Shown here: in pieces, positions 27,401 to 34,243 of the stretch
Layout: each line of letters begins with the position of its first letter
Numbering within the stretch: the first letter of the stretch is position 1
Assembly: GCA_023250155.1 (NCBI GenBank)
Contig: JAHFBG010000011.1
Location: 44,615-81,037, forward strand
Reading direction: 5' to 3'
Length of the DNA stretch: 36,423 nucleotides
DNA from: Candidatus Melainabacteria bacterium
Lineage (GTDB): Bacteria; Cyanobacteriota; Vampirovibrionia; 2-02-FULL-35-15
Position numbers and translations under genes: made by a program
The notes under the pieces: model-generated
What the model was told of the DNA's origin: nothing
Databases searched by the model: none
What the model saw: only the letters and a program-made list of their open reading frames with translations

Positions 27401-27638
27401 CAATATGTGAATCGTGTATTCCTATAGTTGGGGCTTCATGAAATACAGAAAATGTTTTTAACATTAAATCAGTTCTTGTCTTTAGGGTAAATGTATATTC
27501 AAGAGTTTTTTTAAAATTTTTATTCTCATCTTTTACAAGGCTCTCATTAAGAGGTAAAAGCTCAAGTGGACCTTCAGAAGGCTGCTTTGCTTTACTGCAT
27601 TCTTGAGCAGTAGTTAAACTTGAAATTGGACTTATCAT
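24417..27638 (-). CDS. Large hypothetical protein with tandem ~100-residue W-repeats
   Basis: A 1073-residue protein I cannot assign to a named family. Residues about 205-545 contain four related repeats of about 92-101 residues. The alignment points are NWG (W217), HWG (W309), DWG (W410) and NWR (W511). Each repeat begins with a short helix, a W and a Gly-rich turn, followed by a Pro-Trp and, in the two central repeats, an MW. Residues 820-860 are an acidic linker. No signal peptide, membrane helix or catalytic motif is visible. It is transcribed divergently from the PrkA-like gene with 337 bp between them, so the two may share regulation. It ends in a hairpin terminator. An enzyme or a scaffold function cannot be told apart from sequence alone. 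Confidence 0.78.
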   Translation of the reverse strand: MISPISSLTTAQECSKAKQPSEGPLELLPLNESLVKDENKNFKKTLEYTFTLKTRTDLMLKTFSVFHEAPTIGIHDSHIEEREKIKLNGVNVEKAELAKLLAKAIKKNFTKRASNEKIPKSTTEAIFKEYLNQVIKQLDIEKDCTGSITDDELLTLTVFYSLKTKLNPDGFMDRMPTNFFDYANPNFDKRISVLAKHYLVDVLKLNTARKIEAVENWGQHLKDGGLISLMQMFKGRSIPSILKLSFPGFLEGENPPIREWVLNSNAKWTEKEGLELAKKACAWKLKYDLKVVKEDSSIDSKKLKEIEHWGEVFHYDTENGFSGMMDSCPYTKTTEDAIRLGIQNLKLKELIGLDENQIHPWQLQHNKMWEGESGKTLVKQIAEYLVEKKLKLVNPDKTISAEKIKNITDWGIQFRNESSHSLKNSVCKNAYEALKLKYPHLFGWEKEQIKPWEIRQSGMWDGSAGVRLFTLAFAYSLYDNGLGKFDPKNTTPLSFTRAEFVEWKSKVLTNWREFIEKEGLAAAIKKAASSNITKAFELLLGNRIRKGEIEQLGKTPILLDDIYDSKPTLNKITTELIKSLEKYPKEIIILNKAIDEDDYMFGKHRSELSNVAGTCLEPILQYHPPSKESSIKFSAYEALLASVFNTSSKGTQTSSKDRYTALEKILFSYQSSDSTSIENKKNYILADNKLYTFLKFIKDDLINELDLEDDLKRKLQASLEMILEYRDLSPRDILINAIEINPKFNREKNLISLLNKIIETTLDKVLVYELDHIRNTTEPSKSGQVIGHPTDFYSNIISRFEEEDELPEEDNEPLSESNTQNQAPVDYTKLSVAIEETSKKLTEDELDELDSFIDVYETQRIYDGRQEEDPKILQTLVELGINDSFRNKFLRNCVLQEPIEQLKIIYQIGDRAKSRLKDRYNYGSLRVKNLPSASIKTIVSENGEVDFNLIDKDLFYNLPPNWPQKSAMPLLFWNDVLYIGIYKSMDKASLENLSKNLSTTIEPIKINDISWSNWEGIHKAEIPETKYNPRRPLIWQDEEERVLVALSLLRQSISITLKEYPELLPKRRFIKRK

Positions 27639-27802
27639 TTATTCTATAAAGTAGTTCTTAAATTTTCGAACCTAACTATTTTACAAGGTATTTAAAATTG
27701 AAAGGTTAAAATCGAATCACATGTTTAATGAGGAAATAGCGTTCAGAAGAATAATTAGGACCTAGAATTGTTCTACAGTTCTATTGTTCTTGTCCTACCT
27801 AT

Positions 27803-27823
27803 CCGCTAAACGCTATACGCTAA
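27803..27823. repeat. Three-unit ACGCTAA heptamer repeat
   Basis: CCGCTAA, ACGCTAT and ACGCTAA in direct succession with an exact 7-bp period. It differs in sequence from the TCAATCC heptamers but has the same unit length, so it may be a second STRR-like family. Confidence 0.65.
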
Positions 27824-27864
27824 GTTTTAGAATGTTAAATTTCAGCTTCCCATTAAAAATAGAC

Positions 27865-27892
27865 TTGAAAAAAATAATTTAGCTGGTATATT
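27865..27892 (+). promoter_or_regulatory. Candidate promoter for the PrkA-like gene
   Basis: TTGAAA (27865-27870) and TATATT (27887-27892) are separated by 16 bp, with a TGG in front of the -10 making an extended -10. It lies about 80 bp before the start codon at 27976. Confidence 0.5.
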
Positions 27893-27975
27893 TAAATTTA
27901 GTTTTTGTTAGATTAGATATTTTGATTTAAATAGAAAAGAATGTTTTAAATTTAAGTCTTATTTAAGGATATAAA

Positions 27976-30606
27976 ATGTCAAATAACATAGTTCAAGTAA
28001 CTGAAAAGCCTTTAGATTTTATAACTAAAGTTGCTTCCCAAGGTATTCCAACTCAAACAGATTTAACTAAAACAAGCCAAGCAGGCAGTAATAAAACAAT
28101 ATTAAGCGATGGAACCCTAACTTCAGAAAAGATTTTAAGAGCATTAGTAGACTGCTTTAGTGATGAGTATAAAAACAAAAAACTAACTTTAAGCATCCAA
28201 GAATATTTAGATATGGTCTTAGAAAAACCACAGCTTATGCTACGTCCTATTTCTAGGTATGTTAAAGATGCAATGGACTATGTAGACACGATCTATGGTT
28301 CAAAGACAGTCAGAAGATTGGGCCGAGATGTAAGAGAGTTTTCTTTTTTAGATCTTCCTTGGAAACCCCAAGAACTAAAAAGTGTAGAGCGTTTTATAGG
28401 GCATCCTGTTTTTTGGAATAAATTTTATGGAAGACTAGACAATTTTTCTAAAATGGCATGCCCAAATACTGCTTATTTTATACATGGTCCTGGTTCTACT
28501 GGTAAATCAAGAGCTTTTGATAGCCTTTTTGAAACCTTAGAATATTATTCGAATACTGATGAAGGTGCAATGTTTACTTATGAGTGGGTCTTTGACAAGA
28601 ACCTTTCTGATATGGGATTTCATTCTCTTTTAAATTCAAGACAAAACCTTCCTGTTAAGCAAGATGAAATAATACTTTCTATACCAGCTAATAAAAACTC
28701 AATGCCTATATTTTTATTTGATTTAGATTATAGAAGAGAGCTGGTGGATTTATTAATCAAGTCTGAAAAGCTACCAGAAGATTTTAATAGAGATTTCTTA
28801 TTGACTTTTAAACTTGATGAGATGTCAAGAAAGATTCGTGATGGATTACTTGAGCTCTATGAAGGTGATGGTGCAAAGGCTTTACGACATCTAAGAATTA
28901 GAAGAAGTTACTTTTCAAAAAATGGTGGAAAAGGTCTTGTTTTAAAACAGCCTACCTCAGCTCCCAATACATATCTTAAACCTATTACCCCAGATATAAA
29001 CTGGGATGCTCTTCCACCGCAAATAGTGAATGTTCTATCAAGTGCAGGTTTGCATTCACTTGAGGGGGCACTTGCTACTGCAAATCATGGTATTTATTAT
29101 TGTGATGATATGTTTCGTGGTATTGAAAAGCATAGAGGATTAAATGAGTTTTTATATATTTTAAGACTTGCTGAAAAAGGAGATGCTAACGTTCCAGATC
29201 CATCTGGCATAAATGTTTTAAATGAAACTTTTGATATTCTCCAGCTTGGTACAGTAAACGATTCAAGACTAGGAGAAGTTGCAGAATTGGATCCAGAAAA
29301 CTGGGATGCTATTAGAGCAAGGCTTGATGGTGATCCCATAGAGCATGAACGCTGTTATAAATATGTAGCAAAACTTTTTAAAGATAAATTAGACATAATG
29401 GTACCTCCTGAAACACATCGACATGTTTCTCCAAATGTACTTAATGCATTTAGTTTATGGGTAGCTATGACACACTTATTCCCACATGCTAACCCTTCTT
29501 ATTATGATAAGCTCCCACTAAACGATCAATCCAAAAAAAGAATAAAACAACTATTAGAAAATATGACTCTTTTAAATAAGGCACTTCTTTATCAGAATGA
29601 AGACATAAACTCTTTTGTATTAGATTCTCGTGATTTTAGCTATGGCGCTGAAGATCAAAAGTTTTTACAGGACAATACACAGTTTATATCAGAGGAATAC
29701 AACCTTGGTTTTGGTGAACACAATTTAGAAATATATGAAGGGTGTGTTGGACTACCATCACGAGTAGCAGAAAGAATCCTAGCTCAGGCTGCAAGGTATA
29801 AACCTAATGAGTCTTTTACAGTTATTGAACTTTTCAATGTGCTAGAACAAGCATGCAAGCGTACTTTTAGATTTGAAATGCAAAGAAACCAACTTGTAGC
29901 TAAAATAAAAGAAGATAAAGTAAAAGCTGCTAATGGTGGGAATAAAAACACTACTCGTGATAGTGAAGCTTTTAACATTCCACAAGAGTTTCCACCGACT
30001 AAAGATCTTTTAGATCAAGTTATAAAATTTACAAAAAGAAAAATCCGTTATGATGTTTGTCAGGCTACTGGTATCTGGAAATCAAGAGATCAAATAAAAG
30101 ACGATTTACAGAGATATTTTGCTCATGTTAAAGCCTATACTCAAAGAGACTCAGTAGCTCCTGCTTATAGAATGCCCATTGAGAAGTCAGAACCTAATAA
30201 TGAGGTCTTAAGTCTTAATGAAAGTATATTTAATCCTGACTTGTCTGAATCACGAAAAGATGATTTTAGAAGAGAATTAATAACTAAAATTGGATCGTGG
30301 AAGCTTGATCTTAAGAATGAAGGTAAAGATGCTATGGAAAATATTGACAGTATTTTTCCTGATCTTGCAAGCAAGCTAGAAGCTAAATACACTAAAGAAA
30401 ATAAGATTTTCATAACCAATTTTGTTGAAGATTTAAAAGCATATATTGAATATGGTAAAAATATAGGTAAGATAATGCTTCTTCAAAATGACCCTAAAAG
30501 AAAAGCTCTTTTTCTAGTTGGTATTAAGGGACTAGAAGAAAGAGGATATAACATAGAGAGCCTTACTAAAGAAGTTCAGTTTGCTTTTAAGGATTATATC
30601 TCCTAA
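27976..30606 (+). CDS. PrkA-like AAA+ protein (serine kinase family)
   Basis: The 876-residue protein resembles PrkA/YeaG AAA+ kinases, which in other bacteria act with YeaH and SpoVR in stress or starvation responses. Residues 72-178 match the PrkA N-terminal segment (IQEYLDMVLEKP...LHGP-type Walker A). The Walker A is intact as GPGSTGKS (171-178). The ANHGIYYCDDMFRGIEKH block (369-386) corresponds to the Walker B/sensor region, and residues 587-625 (EGCVGLPSRVAERILAQAA...ELFNVLEQ) match the PrkA C-terminal domain. It is about 230 residues longer than typical PrkA. AAGGA lies 6 bp before the ATG. No yeaH or spoVR partner is in the window. Kinase activity is not proven. Confidence 0.8.
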   Translation: MSNNIVQVTEKPLDFITKVASQGIPTQTDLTKTSQAGSNKTILSDGTLTSEKILRALVDCFSDEYKNKKLTLSIQEYLDMVLEKPQLMLRPISRYVKDAMDYVDTIYGSKTVRRLGRDVREFSFLDLPWKPQELKSVERFIGHPVFWNKFYGRLDNFSKMACPNTAYFIHGPGSTGKSRAFDSLFETLEYYSNTDEGAMFTYEWVFDKNLSDMGFHSLLNSRQNLPVKQDEIILSIPANKNSMPIFLFDLDYRRELVDLLIKSEKLPEDFNRDFLLTFKLDEMSRKIRDGLLELYEGDGAKALRHLRIRRSYFSKNGGKGLVLKQPTSAPNTYLKPITPDINWDALPPQIVNVLSSAGLHSLEGALATANHGIYYCDDMFRGIEKHRGLNEFLYILRLAEKGDANVPDPSGINVLNETFDILQLGTVNDSRLGEVAELDPENWDAIRARLDGDPIEHERCYKYVAKLFKDKLDIMVPPETHRHVSPNVLNAFSLWVAMTHLFPHANPSYYDKLPLNDQSKKRIKQLLENMTLLNKALLYQNEDINSFVLDSRDFSYGAEDQKFLQDNTQFISEEYNLGFGEHNLEIYEGCVGLPSRVAERILAQAARYKPNESFTVIELFNVLEQACKRTFRFEMQRNQLVAKIKEDKVKAANGGNKNTTRDSEAFNIPQEFPPTKDLLDQVIKFTKRKIRYDVCQATGIWKSRDQIKDDLQRYFAHVKAYTQRDSVAPAYRMPIEKSEPNNEVLSLNESIFNPDLSESRKDDFRRELITKIGSWKLDLKNEGKDAMENIDSIFPDLASKLEAKYTKENKIFITNFVEDLKAYIEYGKNIGKIMLLQNDPKRKALFLVGIKGLEERGYNIESLTKEVQFAFKDYIS

Positions 30607-30639
30607 ATTAGCTTTTTCAATCTTATTATTCTTTAAAAT

Positions 30640-31719
30640 CTATGAAATCATCATTGCATCACCATAGCTGTAAAATCTATACTTTTCTTTAATAGCTTCT
30701 TCATAGATAGTTTTTATATTTTCCCACCCAGCTAATGCACTGACTAAAACTAAAAGAGTTGTTTTTGGCAGGTGAAAATTTGTAATCATTGAATCTACTA
30801 TTTGAAATTTAAACTCTGGAGTTATAAACAAGCTTGTTAATCCACTAAACTTGTTTATCATGTGTGCGTATTCAAGTGCTCTAACAGTGGTACTTCCACA
30901 AGCTACAATTCTTTTTTTATTTTTTTTTGCGTTTGAGATTTTTCCCCATGTTTCAGACTCTATATAATATGATTCTGGAATTAACATGTGTTCTCTTATG
31001 TCATTTGATCGAATCGGTAAAAAAGTGCCTGGTCCTACATGTAAGGTAACAAACAAAACTTCTGTTCCATTTGATTTAATTTTGTTTAATAGATCTTCTG
31101 TAAAGTGAAGTGAGGCTGTAGGTGCTGCAACCGCTCCAGGATTTTGAGCAAAAACTGTTTGGTAGCGATCGATATCTACTTCTTCTGAACCACGTTTTAT
31201 ATAAGGTGGCAGAGGCATTTGACCTACATTGTTTAAGACAAACTCTAAATCTTTGTGTTCTTTAAAACGAATGGTGTCTTGGTCTATGACTTGAATAGAA
31301 AGGGTAGGATTGAGGATTGAGGACTGAGGACTGAGTATTGGAGATTGGGGAGTAAGAGTTAGGCTTTTAGTCTTTTCAAGTTGTTTTCTTGGGCTTCCTA
31401 AAACCTTCCAAACTAAATTATCTATTCCAATTGCACGAACTAATAGAATCTCTACTTCTTTGTCATTTTCAGTTTTTGCAAAGAAACGTGCTGGAATAAC
31501 TTTTGTATTGTTTAATACAAGTACATCATTATTAGTTAAAAGAGTGCTTAAATCATGAAATATATGATGAGATATTTCTTTTGTGCTCTTTTTATAACAA
31601 AGCAATCTAGACTCATCACGTTTTTTTGATGGGTATTGTGCAATAAGCTCCTTTGGCAGAATATAATTATATGTGTCCAAATCAAAAGCTGTATCTAATT
31701 TTTCACTTGAGCTAACCAT
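30640..31719 (-). CDS. queA: tRNA ribosyltransferase-isomerase QueA
   Basis: QueA transfers the ribosyl group of S-adenosylmethionine to preQ1-modified tRNA to make epoxyqueuosine. The 359 residues contain the family landmarks YILPKELIAQYP (19-30), DESRLL, VLNNTKVIPARFF, PPYIKR, FAQNPGAVAAPTASLHFT, TLHVGPGTF, CGSTTVRALE and TNFHLPKTTLL. Residues 124-138 (PQSPILSPQSSILNP) are not part of the usual sequence and come from a heptamer DNA repeat. The ATG at 31719 gives a 13-residue N-terminal tail before the conserved region; a TTG at 31680 would give a more usual N-terminus. The ATG overlaps the start codon of the divergent glycosyltransferase gene. Confidence 0.96.
   Translation of the reverse strand: MVSSSEKLDTAFDLDTYNYILPKELIAQYPSKKRDESRLLCYKKSTKEISHHIFHDLSTLLTNNDVLVLNNTKVIPARFFAKTENDKEVEILLVRAIGIDNLVWKVLGSPRKQLEKTKSLTLTPQSPILSPQSSILNPTLSIQVIDQDTIRFKEHKDLEFVLNNVGQMPLPPYIKRGSEEVDIDRYQTVFAQNPGAVAAPTASLHFTEDLLNKIKSNGTEVLFVTLHVGPGTFLPIRSNDIREHMLIPESYYIESETWGKISNAKKNKKRIVACGSTTVRALEYAHMINKFSGLTSLFITPEFKFQIVDSMITNFHLPKTTLLVLVSALAGWENIKTIYEEAIKEKYRFYSYGDAMMIS
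31307..31348. repeat. Heptanucleotide tandem repeat inside queA
   Basis: Six units with 7-bp period: GGATTGA, GGATTGA, GGACTGA, GGACTGA, GTATTGG, AGATTGG. Three units make 21 bp, so the translated product on the minus strand shows a 7-residue repeat (PQSPILS, PQSSILN). The insertion is in frame and stop-free. Confidence 0.9.
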
Positions 31720-32806
31720 GGAAATTTTAAAACAAAAGACTGAACTTTCAGTAATAATCTGTACCAGAAACAGGGCTAAGCAACTTACTACAGTACTTCA
31801 ATGTCTTGGTACACAAAAAAACATTGAAAATTTAAATTGGGAAATTGTCATTGTTGATAATAACTCAAATGACAACACAAAAGAAGTTTCATATGCATTT
31901 TGTGAAGGCAGTAACTTGAAAATAAATTATGTTTTTGAATCTAACATTGGTTTATCAAATGCTAGAAATACAGGAGTTTCAGCATCAAAAGGCTCGTACA
32001 TATTGTTTTTAGATGATGATGTCTTGATTCCAAAAGAGTTTATATGTAATGCATTGTTTGGACTTAGTGAGTTTAATGAGTTTGATATTTTTGGATATAG
32101 AGTTTTACCAGATTGGGAAACAAAACAGTTAAACGGACAGGAGACACAAGTTATTATTTTGAAAAAACCATTTTGGGCAACCTTTAAAAAACCTTTTAAT
32201 CTGATTCAAAGTTTTTTACCCATTCACGATCTTGGTGGAGAACCTCTCCAATACCCAAACCGCAGAGCTAAAAACCCGATTGGTGCTTCGTTTTTAGTTA
32301 AAAAAGAAGTATTTGAAAAGCTTGGGTCATTTAGAGATGATTTAGGAGCTGGTCAGAGTGGGGTTTGTGAAGATACAGAGTTCTTTTGGTATGCCATGTT
32401 AAAGAATTACAAAATATTATATTGGCCTTATGCATCGCTCTATCACCCGGTTACAAAAGAAAGACTTTCAATAGGCTATTTACACAAGTGGTACTTTAAC
32501 TTAGGAAAATCACTGTATCTTGTAAAAAGTAAAGGACGATTGAATCAGGAATTGCATGATGTAAAGAGTCTGCCTACAGATGGAGGTGATGAGCTTAAAA
32601 AGCTATTTCAAAATCTAAGTACTCAGCGCTCAAAAAATAACATTTCAATACTTGCTGTTCCAGGTTATTTATGGATGAAACTACTTTTAATACTCTTGCT
32701 TTTGCCACTTTCAGCTGTGTTGCTATTCATTAAACGGCCCTTGTATTTAAGTACATTATTGTTAAAAACTATTGGTGAAATAAAGCAAGCAGTGGTATCT
32801 AATTAA
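31718..32806 (+). CDS. Family 2 glycosyltransferase
   Basis: A 362-residue GT-A fold enzyme from the ATG at 31718. A longer form from the GTG at 31673 would overlap queA by 47 bp and adds an unlikely N-terminus. The motifs are SVIICTRNRAKQL (11-23), WEIVIVDNNSNDNT (41-54), NIGLSNARNTG, and the acidic FLDDDV (98-102), the metal- and sugar-nucleotide-binding site. GASFLVKKEVFEKLGSFRDDLGAG...EDTEFFWYA is the usual acceptor-side segment. The C-terminal region about 315-345 is hydrophobic and probably membrane-bound. The sugar donor and acceptor cannot be read. The start codon overlaps that of queA on the other strand. Confidence 0.93.
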   Translation: MEILKQKTELSVIICTRNRAKQLTTVLQCLGTQKNIENLNWEIVIVDNNSNDNTKEVSYAFCEGSNLKINYVFESNIGLSNARNTGVSASKGSYILFLDDDVLIPKEFICNALFGLSEFNEFDIFGYRVLPDWETKQLNGQETQVIILKKPFWATFKKPFNLIQSFLPIHDLGGEPLQYPNRRAKNPIGASFLVKKEVFEKLGSFRDDLGAGQSGVCEDTEFFWYAMLKNYKILYWPYASLYHPVTKERLSIGYLHKWYFNLGKSLYLVKSKGRLNQELHDVKSLPTDGGDELKKLFQNLSTQRSKNNISILAVPGYLWMKLLLILLLLPLSAVLLFIKRPLYLSTLLLKTIGEIKQAVVSN

Positions 32807-32850
32807 ATAAGTTAAGCTACAAAATCTTAACAATTTCCTTTAAGCTTTTT

Positions 32851-32859
32851 TGGTATCAT
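32851..32859 (+). promoter_or_regulatory. Extended -10 promoter element for the 64-aa gene
   Basis: TGGTATCAT fits an extended -10, 25 bp before the ATG at 32885. No -35 is placed correctly, as is common for extended -10 promoters. Confidence 0.45.
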
Positions 32860-32884
32860 ATTTAAAAACAAATTCAAGGAATCA

Positions 32885-33079
32885 ATGAACATATATAAGA
32901 AGAACAAATTAAGAAATCTAACCAATCAAGAGCTTGAAAAAATGCTAAAAGACTCTCAATGGCAAGATAGGGATCTTCTGAGAGAATACGATGAGCGATG
33001 CCATGATGGAAGAATTAAATCAACAGAATATAGCAAAGAACGCTTTAGACAAGTTAATTATGTGACAAGATCTGCCTAA
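32885..33079 (+). CDS. Small hypothetical protein (64 aa)
   Basis: An AAGGA Shine-Dalgarno sequence (32876-32880) 4 bp upstream and an extended -10 make this a likely real gene. The protein is highly charged and basic, starts MNIYKKNKLRNLTNQELEKM, and looks like a small helical protein. It has one cysteine and no export signal. I do not recognise a family. Confidence 0.65.
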   Translation: MNIYKKNKLRNLTNQELEKMLKDSQWQDRDLLREYDERCHDGRIKSTEYSKERFRQVNYVTRSA

Positions 33080-33085
33080 CCTAAC

Positions 33086-33583
33086 TTAATCATTATTAGA
33101 TGATCTATGTGGGAAAACAGGCCAAGGTCTTGAGAAATCCGGTAATCCTTCAAACTCACCATTATTCCAGGTATCACTAAGAGCTTGAAAGTATTCTTCT
33201 ATATGAGATTGAACATCTGGTTTTTCTTCTCTAATAGCATTTATAAAATCCATAAATGCTTCTTTTCTTTCTTCAGTAGCTTCTTGCTCTGTGATTTTTT
33301 CCATAAACTTAAAAAGTGTTTCTGGGTCTGGGTCCTTTTCTCTTGTGAAAAGTTGTCCTGCTGCACGTAGCATAAAACGCATAACTATATTTTTCATTCC
33401 TGCTTTTTCATCTTCACCAGATGGGCGAATGCCTTCACTTTCTGGCTTGTATATTGGGCAATCAGTTACTGGAATATGTGGTTTTAAAAGAGCATCGGGA
33501 TCATCTATTTTAGGCTTAGTAAGATTGGGTTGAATTTTTTGATCGCCCTTACCTGAAATCGAATTGAAATTTAAAATAAACAT
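33086..33583 (-). CDS. Hypothetical protein (165 aa)
   Basis: A very strong Shine-Dalgarno sequence (AGGAGG, complement of 33588-33593) lies 4 bp before the ATG, so the gene is convincing. The product has a proline-rich polar N-terminal half (KPHIPVTDCPIYKPESEG) and a charged helical C-terminal half with several short acidic and basic blocks (EQEATEERKEAFMDF). There is no signal peptide or membrane helix. It is convergent with the 64-residue gene. I cannot assign a function. Confidence 0.8.
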   Translation of the reverse strand: MFILNFNSISGKGDQKIQPNLTKPKIDDPDALLKPHIPVTDCPIYKPESEGIRPSGEDEKAGMKNIVMRFMLRAAGQLFTREKDPDPETLFKFMEKITEQEATEERKEAFMDFINAIREEKPDVQSHIEEYFQALSDTWNNGEFEGLPDFSRPWPVFPHRSSNND

Positions 33584-33790
33584 TTTTCCTCCTGAGGTTT
33601 TATTCCATAAAAAGCCTATCGACTGAAAAAAGAAATTCTAAATAGTAATAAATCTCTATTGAAGATAATTATTAGGGGATAGCCTGTATTTTGTAGTTCA
33701 TATTTATTGGGTTGATTCCGCTATTTATTCAGTCAAATTTCAATATATAACGAAGTATTTTTAAGAGCTTATGATTTTTAAAACAATTCC

Positions 33791-33819
33791 TTGACCTTAT
33801 AACTACCCCTTGATAGGAT
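33791..33819 (+). promoter_or_regulatory. Candidate promoter for the 23S rRNA gene
   Basis: TTGACC (33791-33796) and TAGGAT (33814-33819) at an ideal 17-bp spacing. It lies about 425 bp before the rRNA start and is the best sigma-70 match in the leader region. Confidence 0.6.
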
Positions 33820-33988
33820 AGTTATCCGCCATTTAATTTCCTTACTTACTTAAGCGCAGTAAGGGCTAATTAAAATGAAGAAAAAACAAAAAATCATTTT
33901 GGTTTTTCTTTATAGCAATGGTGTGGCCTGAGTAGGTCAAGTGAATACTGAAAACTGCATACAGAAAAATTCCGAATTTTAAAAGAAA

Positions 33989-34030
33989 GATTGAGGATTG
34001 AAAAATCTAAAATTCAAAATTTAAGATTCA
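33989..34030. repeat. Heptamer repeat in the 23S leader
   Basis: Six units with 7-bp period: GATTGAG, GATTGAA, AAATCTA, AAATTCA, AAATTTA, AGATTCA. The first two match the GGATTGA family, while the others have drifted or been changed. Total length 42 bp is the same as in queA. Confidence 0.75.
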
Positions 34031-34057
34031 AAGTAACAAAGATTAATTGTCAGATAA

Positions 34058-34085
34058 TCAAAAAAATCTTCGAAGATTTTTTTGA
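34058..34085 (+). terminator. Perfect 28-bp palindrome, terminator-like, in the 23S leader
   Basis: Both 14-bp arms pair exactly about a TTCGAA centre and end in a run of seven T on the plus strand. It resembles an intrinsic terminator but is weak because the stem is AT-rich. Because it lies between the best promoter and the rRNA gene, it may need antitermination or may mark the end of another transcript. Confidence 0.5.
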
Positions 34086-34243
34086 TGTTATTGATAAAAC
34101 TAAATCTCAAAAACAGATAAATAGAGAGAAATACATAGGCTAATACGATATAGGGTTATTCCTATTTTGTAATAGCACTAGTGAAACAAAAGGTAATTTA
34201 ATCCTTTTGTAGTCTAGAGGAAATATTTACGAAAGTAAAAAAA

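Larger units (their letters stand above)
27639..27975. other. Divergent intergenic region between the W-repeat protein and the PrkA-like gene
   Basis: A 337-bp AT-rich region with no plausible gene. It contains three units of a heptamer repeat, CCGCTAA, ACGCTAT, ACGCTAA (27803-27823), then a promoter-like block described separately. GTTCTAC-type words recur at 27770, 27778, 27786 and 27792, with irregular spacing. No promoter for the minus-strand gene was identified with confidence. Confidence 0.7.
33584..34243. other. Leader region upstream of the 23S rRNA gene, with no 16S or tRNA gene
   Basis: 660 bp with no plausible gene. It contains a good promoter (33791-33819), a heptamer repeat (33989-34030), a 28-bp perfect palindrome (34058-34085) and TGAAAACT-type sequence near 33945 that is reminiscent of the spacer next to 23S genes in Firmicutes and may be a boxA-like antitermination site. 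A CAAAAGG/CCTTTTG pair at about 34186-34209 can fold. There is no 16S 3' end (no CACCTCCTTT) and no tRNA-like cloverleaf. Confidence 0.75.

Noticed and set aside
32811..32831. GTTAAG/CTTAAC inverted repeat after the glycosyltransferase gene as a terminator
   Set aside because: The stem is only 6 AT-rich bp and no T-run follows, so I do not call it.
33840..34240. A spacer tRNA in front of 23S
   Set aside because: I found no T-arm GTTCGANTC sequence or cloverleaf; the folded elements are short hairpins.
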